Positions 55,461 through 64,000 of a stretch of DNA of 64,000 bases are shown here, piece after piece. Every line of letters begins with the position of its first letter. The first letter of the stretch is position 1. The stretch is from Henckelia pumila. Taxonomy: Eukaryota > Streptophyta > Magnoliopsida > Lamiales > Gesneriaceae. The stretch covers positions 162,827,753 to 162,891,752 of the forward strand of contig NC_133123.1 of assembly GCF_033568475.1 (NCBI RefSeq). Direction: 5' to 3'. The translations under genes were made by a program, and so were the position numbers. The notes below the pieces were generated by a model. That model did not search any database. It was not told the DNA's origin and saw only the letters and a list, made by a program, of their open reading frames with translations.

Positions 55461-56744
55461 AAAACTTGACCGTGCTTTTCTTTAAACTAAAAAATAGTAT
55501 AAATATCAATGCACCAATTTAATATATTAGCACGAATTAATCCGCAAGTGTACGGCTGTCAAGTTTTAGTATAAATAGCAAAATAAGGGTTATCGTTCCA
55601 CCAGGACTAACTAACAAATACCAAATAAAATTATTTAAACTATATTTAACCTACGAAGAATGGCTGAATAATTTAATTTAATAAACTAAAATAAAATTAA
55701 AACAATATAAAAACTCAAATTCCAACCAAAAACAATTAAAGCTAGCAAGAAAAAATTCAATAGGAGAAAATTATCAAGATTTCGGTTCACCGTTGCAATC
55801 CCCTAAAATTCTCATATTATTTATCATTGAAATTTCATCTATTCCTAAGGTGACGGGTTCTCTTAATTTATTTAATATACTCTCTCGAGCTATATCAAAC
55901 CTAATATTGAATTATAACAAGTAATTCTCGTTCACTTGTTTAACAAACAATACCGCATTCAAGATTCATGAAAACCACTAACCTTTGATTAAAATAATCT
56001 ATAGCTATCACACATGTATTTGATTTTATCTCTCGATCTCAATCTAAATCTAAATCCACGACATAAATTATAATATCATACCACAATTTCATCTCTCGAT
56101 CTCAATTATAGTACACAAAATCATTCAAGGATAGCTAACCTTTGAAAGCATTAAAACAATAAAATATGCACTCAAGAATTTTAGGACGCAATCAATAATC
56201 AAACAAAAGGTTTAAGCAATGGATTCCCTAATCTTGATAAACAAAACTTAGTTCATAATCATATTAAATAAAATATGTTCAAAAATATTTCTCAACAATT
56301 CAAGCATATTCAATCCAAACTAAAATTCAAGAACAAAGTTTAGAGATAAGGGTAAACGATTCCGATCGATGATTCCTTCTCCGAAATCTGAAAGTGTGCG
56401 ACTGCCGAAAGGAGGCGGCCTTGTCCTTTTTCAAATCTGATTTCCCCCTCCCCAAAATCTGTACGTGAATATATATATAGGATATATTGATTGGGTTGAG
56501 GTTTTGCAATTGGACAAGGATTGTAGACTTTCATTCCTCCCAATCTCCTCCAATTCTCAAAATATCACACGCTACTCTGCTCTCTCCCCAGAAATCTCAC
56601 GGATGCCGCTCTGTTTCTTCTCGATTCCCTTTTATTTATTTTCAAAAGCCCAGCCCACTTCTTAAATACAAAGTCGCAGCCCATAATAATAAAAATATAC
56701 GAGACACGGGCTAGGCCTTTTTCTTTTCTTGTGTCGTGACATCG
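55461..56744 (-). repeat. 5' LTR of Athila D (approximate)
   Basis: The inner edge is set by the primer site. The outer edge is placed at TGTCACGACAC (minus strand, about 56744), a common gypsy LTR start. It contains a leader-like CCGCAAGTGTACGG block and promoter-like TATA strings near 56470. No matching 3' LTR was found, so the outer limit is inferred. Confidence 0.5.
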
Positions 56745-57541
56745 GTGAGTGATGCCGAGGTACCGAAACTATTCGAAAACCTCTATTTTTTCATCGTTTC
56801 AAGTCATTTCGCTCGATCGGACCTATACGGCCTGAAAAAAAATTATTACGAGCCACAAACAACAATTTAACAATTAAAATTTCATTTACTCAAGAACAAA
56901 TAAATTAAATAAATGTATTAAAATATTAACTTATCAAAATTTCAGTATGAACGACATGCATATACATCATTTAAGCATAATTATTCTATATGCCATAATG
57001 ATCTTATTTCACAAACATGTAAGAACATATAAATCATCAAAGCATATTCGATTCTTAATCCTTAAAGTATAACTGCTCATCTGCAGCAATCTCACATATT
57101 AATCATATAAACACATTCACATCTTGAATGAAATACAATCACATGATAGCATTTATAAACGCATATTCTAAATCATACAAATCTCTAGGCTAATGCATAT
57201 TTCAAGGAATAGGCTATTAAATCTGATAACAATAAATCTTCGTTCTTGGAATCCCGGAGAAATATAATCTTTAACAGACCACCGACTCTCCCAATCGAGG
57301 TGGCGTTAAATATCTCAATTTCCCTGATTTTGGTGCAACTATAGTGGGTCATCTAGCTCTGAAAGTGAATCTACAATCTTTTCCACTCAACTATAGTTTT
57401 CCAAACGTCATTTCGCAATCTAGGCCAATCAACACTTTATGCTTTTCAAGGTAGGGTTCAAGACGAATGCAACATAATCTTGATGCATTAAATCATACAA
57501 TATTGTAAAACATCTTGAACATATAATTCACATAATCATTC
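56745..57541. other. Unassigned repeat-like spacer, left of the solo LTR
   Basis: AT-rich, with no coding frame. A stretch near 57250-57420 (CGGAGAAATATAATC, two CAACTATAGT strings) looks like gypsy LTR material on the minus strand. It is continuous with 60916 onward across the solo LTR insertion. Confidence 0.4.
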
Positions 57542-59199
57542 TGTGGCGCTTAAAATCAATTTACTAAATCACATGCATTAAATTTAATTAATAAATATTA
57601 GGATTATTATTTTAGGTTTAATTGATCTAAATTCTTTATGTGAATTATGTGTTAACAAAATATTTTATTATTTGTTCAAATGATTTTTATTGTACTAAAT
57701 ATTTAATTAATGTTTTTAATTGTTTAAGTTATTTTTTAAAATGATTTTTATTGTGCAATTTAATTGTTTTAATATTTTAGAGGTTGAAGCTCTCTTATTT
57801 AAATAATTTTAATTATTTAGTTTATTCATTTAAATGATTTTAACTGTTTAGCTTACTTGTTTAAATATTTTTGAGTGTCCAACCTATTTATTTTAAATAG
57901 CCTAAGTTTAGCGGTTAGTTATTTTAAATTATTTTAAATGTCTAGTTTATTTGTTTATAATCTTTTTAATGGTCAAAATCAATTTTAAAGATTTTTTTAT
58001 TTTCGCTTGTGTATTTATTAAATTGCTTTTAAACGTTAGTCTAGTTTGTTTAAATTATTTTAAATCGCTCTGCTTGATATTTAAATATTTTACTCGTTGC
58101 CGTGACATCGAAATATGTAAAATGTTTAATTCTTGGATTTTCAAGCTTATGTTTTATTTAGTGCAATTTAATTTATAATCCTATTTGCCTATTGGTGTAG
58201 CACTTTTTCTCCAATCACTCACACACTCACAATTATATACATACACCTATACTTACACGCTCAATCTTATTCTTAAACTTAAATTAAACCCTACCCCAAA
58301 TTAAACTCTCATTCTCATGCCTCTCACGCACACACACATACACGATCCCCATTTTCCATTTCTTCTCCACCAAGGATTGTCTTTCATCTTCTCCATTCCT
58401 CAAGCACTCGCCGCTGCAGCTCCGATTCTTCTTCCTTCTCCGGAGAGACAGCCTCTTAGCCAGCTGTGCGAGCTCCTTCTTTCCCCTTTGAGCTCCATTT
58501 CAGCTCTAGCTCCAGCCCTCTCATCGGCCTCAGCAGCTCTCGTCCCTTTCGATCGGTTTTCTTACTCAACTAGGCAAGAATATGGTCCCTTTCTTGCGCA
58601 TTGTGGATTAGGCATTATGTGGTTTACATTTTTAAGATTTTCAGAATGTATATGCATATATATATCTGCCCTGCTCGTTCTCTTTGAAGCTAGCCGTGAT
58701 GTATTTTTTTTCTTTATGTCCACATTCATGCTCGAAAATCACCATGTTTGATGAGTTGTGGAAATAATTATGAACTTGGAATGTGATGGTATTTATGCTA
58801 TGAATCCTCGAAATTTCCAGATTTTTGATGCCTTGAGGATTTCGAATTTTTCCAGAAATTTATTTGGGTTTCTTGGTTCGAAAATGTGTTATTTCAATTG
58901 TGTTGATTTGGATGGTGATTTAGGAGCTACCATGAGTGATATGTAGTTCACATGGTCGCTCCTAGGATGGTTTGAAGTTGACTTGTAAGTTTGTTTGGAG
59001 GTGTATTCGAAACTTGACGTGTAGGGGCTCGGTTTTGGATAGTGGCTGTGGGCTACCTTAGAGCTAGCTTAAGGTGAATCAAGGTGAGTTGTAAGGGCTG
59101 GAAATGAGGTTGAATATTGGTCTTGGTCATAGGATTAGAGGCTTGGAAGATTGGAGGATTTATAGCAAAGTTTTGGTTGAGAGTTTGAAATTTTATCCT

Positions 59200-59610
59200 G
59201 TGCAGAATTTTATGTGTGTCAGGGCTGTCCGGGAGTATGTGATTAAGGCAAGGTTAGAAGTGAAATTTCGTTATGGGAGCAGGGCTGGAAATTGTCTTAG
59301 ATGCCGGGGTTATGTCGGTTCAAGCGGAGACTTATTCGACTAGGATTTGGTTGAGTTCTAGGAATATTAATCATGGTGTGCAGAATTTTGAGTCTTAGGA
59401 GGAGGCTGCCCGGAAATGTATACCTAAGGCGGGGTTAAATTCAAAATTTTGATAAGGGCTCCGGTCTGGAACATGTATTAGATGTTGGGAATATGTTGGC
59501 GAAAGCGGGAATCAATTCGGATAAGTTTTGGTCGAGTTCTAGATTTTTGATTTATTAGGTGCAGAATTTTTGGAAGCCAAAAAGGGCTGCTGCCTGGAAT
59601 TTTGATTCTT
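59200..59610 (+). repeat. About 180-bp diverged tandem repeat in the solo LTR
   Basis: Three units begin with GTGCAGAATTTT near 59200, 59376 and 59559. Each has a GGGCTG/GGCTGCC..GGAA block, and the first two have AAGCGGnnnnnATTCG and TTTGGT.GAGTTCTAG blocks. Confidence 0.7.
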
Positions 59611-59964
59611 ACAAAATGATTGCTTAGGAATAAAATTAAGAGGATAATTTACCTACTTAGTTCTAAGTGTCATGGAGTCGTGATTTCAAGCGAAATCCCT
59701 TTTGGATAAGATTCGAGCAAGTTACAAATTTTACGGGCGAACCGCTCGAATTTGTCTTAAGTGCTATATTATGGTTTAGATTCTCATTCATGGTTTGTTC
59801 CCTAAATCACCATCTCAGTCATCCATATGTGAGTCATTTGCATGATCATTGAGAAAATGTTTACAAGTAAGTTATATTTACATATGCATGCTAAGTCCCA
59901 AAATCAGAAATGAAAGAAGAAAATATTTTGAACGAAGTGAGATTGTTGTGACTACATTTATCAC

Positions 59965-60143
59965 ATGTTTGGACGAGTTAAGAGACGTCTTGACTTCCCT
60001 TACCAAAATATTCATGTTTATGGACAAGTTAGGAGACGTCTTAGCTTCCCTTACCAAATTCATGGGTTTGGACGAGTCAAGAGAAATCTTGGCTTCCCTT
60101 ACCACCCACAGGGCAAGACGAGTTTGGAGACATCCTGACTTCC
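59965..60143 (+). repeat. About 48-bp tandem repeat in the solo LTR
   Basis: Four diverged units with GACGAGT.AAGAGACGTCTTGACTTCCCTTACCA-type sequence, starting near 59967, 60015, 60065 and 60111 (the last one shortened). Confidence 0.75.
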
Positions 60144-60915
60144 TTGCAGCATAGTGCACTGCAGCCATGATCATGATCAAAACCACAGAGTCACAACGCA
60201 AGGATCTAAGTTCACAGTTCACAGTTTATTTATGACTATGTTCAGTTCAGTTTATTCAGTTATTTATTTTTGACTTAGCCATGCATATGTTTAATTCATG
60301 TTCACTCTCTCTTTTAGGAATCGCTTGTTTAAATTAAGGGCACAATAGTATTTTTACTACAAACTATTTTTAATCTTGCATGTGCATGTATATTTAGTAC
60401 TCGTTATCCCCCCATATTCATGCTGAGTTTTTTAGAATCACTACACTTATTATTTTCAGGTGACATGTATTTCATTGAGATCGAGGGGCAAGACTATCAA
60501 GTGGACTGCGATGCGGGCATGACACATCCCTTCAACCTATGCTCGTTTTCCGCATAGTTACTCTAATTTTTATGTTAAGAAGCATTTATTTTTCTTATTT
60601 GACAAATGCATATGTAATGTTTTGATAGAATTGTTTTTGGGTATGTAAACATTAGATTTCTAATCTTGTGGATATTTGATATGTCGAACTTCTTTCTTGG
60701 GCCTCGTTCTTGTCTCGGTCTAGTTACTTGTGTCGTCAGTCATCTATTTCTTTTATTTTATTTTGTTTGCTGTATGAGACAGGTTGGTAATATAAACGGA
60801 CAGGTCATGCCGAAATTTTTAATAAAATTTTTAATATTTTGATTTTTTTTTATTTTTTGAAAATTCGTATTTTATTTAGTTTAATTTAAAGTAGAAGTAG
60901 GGTCGTTTCACATTC

Positions 60916-61687
60916 AAAGCAAAAATAACAATTAAATCACATAAGAACATATAAACAGTTAAGTATGTGATTTTAGGAAACTCGATAATCATAAACGATC
61001 TCGAGTTGTTCTTCCCATCTTATTTAATGTTTATTCATACCTTTGATCTTGATTCAAACATCTTAAATCTTTGCAAACTCTTGCAAATGCTGATCAACAC
61101 CAGGCTAGTCAAATTTGTCATCAAATTCTGCTTGATCCATGGTTGCTCGTAGAAGGTTTTCTTGATTTAACTTCAAACACTTCAATTCATTCGAACTCGA
61201 ACTCGTCGATTCGAATTTGATAAACCTTCACTTCAATTCTGAAATGAAGTATTGCATAGCTCAACATTAGTATCCAATCTTATTTAAGCCTAAAACTTAG
61301 CTTAGCAACTTCTAATCTTGCTCAATTAACCGCAATTCAAACCGGCGGCATAACGATTCTAAATCGATAATTCCAAGAGCTTAAACATCAATATTATCAC
61401 CATCTTAACAATATAACATCACCATCTTAACAATATAACATGACCAATTCAGCAGCACATTCACGTGAATATCAACCCCCAAAATTCAGATTTCACAAAA
61501 TTCTTCAAAAATTCGAAAACATGTCCGAACGACGATCTTTTCTCGATCCGTCTTAGATATGCTATCGTCATATATACTAAAACATGTTTATACAATCAAA
61601 TCTTAATTCTAACAACATCTTAAAATTCAAACATGATAGAACTTCATAAAACTTACGTCAAAACGTAGCATTCAAATTCTTTTCTTT
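60916..61687. other. Unassigned spacer right of the solo LTR
   Basis: AT-rich. No coding frame, TATA box or repeat was recognised beyond a 20-bp direct repeat (ATCACCATCTTAACAATATA, twice at about 61397-61440). Confidence 0.4.
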
Positions 61688-62992
61688 TTAGGTTTTCAAC
61701 TCAAGGACGTGTTTCGAAAGATCAGATGATAAGCCGGTTAGGCGAGACATGATGGCAGATCGTGAATTGGCTATTGCGGCGTCTTGCCCTTGAAGACGAT
61801 TGTCTAGGCGTTGCACAGTAACCCAGAGGCTCTTTATTATCTTTTCAAGATCATGCTTGAAAGATTCATCGGAGATGACTAATCGAGATTCATTTGGAGT
61901 AGCCAAAATGTGTTTCCTAGTATAAGAAATAGGATGGGTTATTGCTGGAGTATCAGTAGTATCTTCAACGATAGGCCAGATGAGAGAAGCATAATGAGCT
62001 TTTTCCAAGATTTCAGTGTGCCTAGGAGAAGTTTCACCAGTTCCATGGATCTGTGCAATACTGATTTCTAGAATCTTTGGAGGAGTTTCTTCAAAAATTG
62101 TTTCTAGAGAGGATGCAGCACTTGTGTTCTCTATATGATATAAAGTCTGTGGGATAACTTCAGGATCTGATAAAGATTGGAGAACTACAGTTACGGATGT
62201 GAGAGGAACTTCAGGCGAGGCATTGTCAATAATGACATCAATGGATACAACTGATAAAGGTTGGAAAATTTATGTTTGATGGAGCACTGGGAATGGTAAT
62301 TCGGACATGGTGGCGAAGTCCGTGGAGACAGTGGAAGAACACAGTGGAGAAACATCTTGTGCTACTAGAAAGGCTTGTTCTTTAGCAGTGAAGATGGGTT
62401 CATCTTCATCAGAAGCGTCTTGGGTATCCAAGGTAGACATCATTGGTTGTGCTTCATCCAGATATGTTTGAATGAATTCCTTGGATAACTGGGAAGAGAT
62501 ATGATGCCTTTCCCAATACACACGAAGATATTGGCCAGTGACATCAGTGGATTTCTTTAGTCTTTCAATGACTTCACAATCATATTTAGCAGTCCTGCTT
62601 CGAGGATAGAAGTTTTGTTCCCTTTGAATAATAATGTAGTGAGCAAGGCTGTCACAAAGTTGGACATCAACAAATTTCGATCGGCCAAGTGCTGTTTCAA
62701 GATGTGAAGTAGCGGTGAGAACAAACATTTTGTCTTCAAGTTTGGCTAGATAGCTCAACTTCTATTCTTTGAGAATTTGAGAATATGATATTTGAGTTAT
62801 GTAGTGGAACCATTCATCAAATTCTCTTAACCTGAACCGAACTGTGCAAAGAATTCCTGAAAGAAGGAGCATAGCCTCTACTTTGGCAACTGATGGCGTC
62901 TTTGATTTTGGCAGAAGAATCCCTTTACCTTTGTCATTGGAAGCTATGTTGGACTTAAGGGAGGTCTTCTGAACAGATGGCTCAGTGATCAT
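61688..62992 (-). pseudogene. Decayed plant coiled-coil-type protein, likely retroelement-associated
   Basis: One minus-strand frame of about 435 codons runs from ATG 62992 to TAG 61690-61688. It is interrupted by an in-frame TAG (62764-62762) and TAA (62272-62270). The first segment has a basic linker and 'LREFDEWFHYITQISYS'; the second 'KLEDKMFVLTATSHLETALGRSKFV'; the last a coiled-coil-like C terminus (LEKIIKSLWVTVQRLDNRLQGQDAAI). It resembles, from memory, a large family of uncharacterised proteins in Dorcoceras (Gesneriaceae) annotations, often mixed with transposon sequence. No catalytic motif is seen. The second and third parts share frame and codon character, so they are one broken gene. 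Confidence 0.65.
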
Positions 62993-63063
62993 GATCCCTT
63001 TAGAGGAAGCAAATAAGGTGCCAAAGGTGCACTGATGTGTGGATCAGTAGACGTGGGTTCTTC

Positions 63064-63237
63064 TATAGTAGCCCGTACCCAAAATTAAGTTATTAAGTCG
63101 TAAATCACAATTTAATTAAGTTAAAACAAGATTAAAGGATTTCTTAAATGACTTCAAGAGGTGTTAAATGAACTCAGAATGATCGAAGTCTAGTTCAGTA
63201 AGATCTTGATCATCGAGCAGATCGGACGCTCCGAACA
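63064..63237 (+). repeat. 5' fragment of a B/C-like gypsy LTR (element F)
   Basis: TATAGTAGCCCGTACCC resembles the LTR starts of B and C. It is followed by the AAAACAAGATTAAAGG block as in B and one GATCGGACGCTCCGAAC motif near 63220. It is cut at 63238 by an E-like LTR. Confidence 0.7.
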
Positions 63238-64000
63238 TGTAACACCTAGAACTTTCTCGTACGTTGACTGTATGCATAATTAGGATAATTATATTTTAAA
63301 TAGGATAAAATAATAATAAACTAAATTAAAGGTTTAAACAACTTTTATTTATCATGATTATGTGTTTTAAATTTAATTAGGATTTTAATCCGCGTATTTT
63401 AAGTGTTATGAATGTTTTTTGTAGAGGAATATTATTTTGAACGCGTGGATCGAGCAGTGGTCGATCGCGATAAAAGTTTTAATTAAATTCTTGTCCTAGA
63501 ATTTTAAAAAGCCTAAAATAATTATTTTAAGGTTTATTTTATAGAAAAAATTAGGTTTTATATATATAAATATTTTAAAAGCCTATTTATCACCTAATCG
63601 GGATATTTTAAGGATTTATAGGAAACTTTAATTTGGGCTTTTTATTTAATCCGAGAATTAACAAATTTGGGTCCAAAAATTTGATTATGGGCTGAATTTT
63701 ATTTATTTTTTTAGAAGCTAAAAAGCTGGCCCATGATCCAACCATTTTAGAACCCGTTTGTTGAGCCCTAACCCAACTCCATCTTCTTCATCTTCTTCGC
63801 TTCTGAGAAACAGGGAGAAACGCCGCCTCCTTCACTTTCACACACCTCACGAAAATCTTGGTAGAATCTCAAGATTTTTACGAATTATTGATCGGTTCGT
63901 CGCAAGCTTCATTTCCATACCCTTATTTCTTGACTTAGGCATGTTCGATTTTCTCTCCTCTCACCATTTAGATCGTATTATGTGCATTGTTTAAGGTTAA
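63238..64000 (+). repeat. 5' part of an E-like gypsy LTR (element G), continuing past the window
   Basis: TGTAACACCTAG, then TGCATAATTAGGATAAT, matches the start of the E LTR. A CT-rich, leader-like segment (63775-63850) follows. An open frame at 63758-63994 lies in this leader and has no domain. The right end is off the window. Confidence 0.7.

Larger units (their letters stand above)
39758..56744 (-). mobile_element. Ty3/gypsy Athila element D, interrupted by chromovirus E
   Basis: Minus-strand order from high to low coordinate: LTR-like sequence (about 56744-55461), primer site complementary to tRNA-Asp (55460-55443), gag (55176-54190), gag-protease continuation, then chromovirus E (53418-43400), then protease-RT-RNase H (43399-41500) and integrase (41543-40167). 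A G-rich tract (GTTCGGGGGGAGTAGT on the minus strand, near 39775-39758) marks the start of the non-coding 3' region. The tRNA-Asp primer and protein type identify Athila. Its 3' LTR could not be matched to the 5' one, so the low-coordinate boundary is uncertain. Several stops and frame breaks make it defective. Confidence 0.82.
57542..60910 (+). repeat. Solo LTR, gypsy type, 3.37 kb
   Basis: Starts TGTGGCGCTTAAAAT and ends GGTCGTTTCA. A perfect 5-bp target duplication, CATTC, is at 57537-57541 and 60911-60915. No internal sequence is present. Its ends resemble the E family (GCATGCAT..AATTAGG-like start, GTCGTTTCA end). A CT-rich leader (58200-58450) follows AT-rich U3. Open frames (58317-58751, 59104-59343) have no recognisable domain. 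Confidence 0.88.

Noticed and set aside
58317-58751. Protein-coding gene in the solo LTR (144 codons)
   Set aside because: Leader-type, pyrimidine-rich sequence with low-complexity translation, no domain, inside a proven LTR.
59965-60143. CRISPR-like array
   Set aside because: Units are diverged, contiguous and without unique spacers, in a plant LTR; this is an ordinary tandem repeat.

Overview
This window is nuclear DNA of a flowering plant. The evidence is two spliced or organelle-targeted plant genes embedded in nested LTR retrotransposons of both plant superfamilies: Ty1/copia, and Ty3/gypsy chromovirus (Tekay/Del-like) and Athila. A broken coding sequence at 61.7-63.0 kb and the LTR style remind me of Gesneriaceae/Lamiales annotations. 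That placement is recollection, not a search result. I saw no rRNA, tRNA gene, CRISPR array or prokaryotic feature.

Layout. 1-7419: a copia element whose 5' LTR lies off the left edge. It has a very hairpin-rich leader (1-1629), gag-protease (1630-2799), pol in another frame (2781-5543) and a 1.86 kb 3' LTR (5558-7419). 7420-14361: the only host genes. A small organellar PPR protein (8360-9142, +) converges on a ten-exon chloroplast DEAD-box RNA helicase of the RH3 type (14135-9920, -), whose 761-residue reading frame is intact. 14362-20695: a second copia element with 255-bp LTRs and a decayed pol, inserted 227 bp upstream of the helicase start codon. 20889-22153: a 0.45-kb-arm inverted repeat, followed by a palindromic AAT/ATT microsatellite.

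22.7-38.5 kb is a three-level nest. A promoter-like LTR sequence is split by element B (23224-37921, 1.5 kb LTRs, non-coding interior). B's 3' LTR is split by element C (30380-37654), a nearly intact Tekay-like chromovirus with a perfect CCATT target duplication. 39.7-56.7 kb is an Athila element (D, minus strand, tRNA-Asp primer site). It is split by chromovirus E (43400-53418, 2.6 kb LTRs, perfect TGTCC duplication), which carries a candidate GT-AG intron between gag and protease. 57542-60910 is a solo LTR with perfect CATTC duplications. 61688-62992 is a decayed coding sequence on the minus strand. From 63064 a B/C-like LTR fragment is interrupted by an E-like LTR that runs off the right edge.

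Most interesting signals: (i) the structured leader of copia element 1, including four successive stem-loops that share one loop sequence but have different stems; (ii) the candidate frame-joining intron in chromovirus E; (iii) arrays of a near-palindromic GATCGGAnGCTCCGATC-type motif just upstream of the LTR TATA boxes in two gypsy families; (iv) short covarying hairpins with a TTTA/TTAT loop in the E LTR; (v) in-frame premature stops of the kind expected from C-to-T decay.
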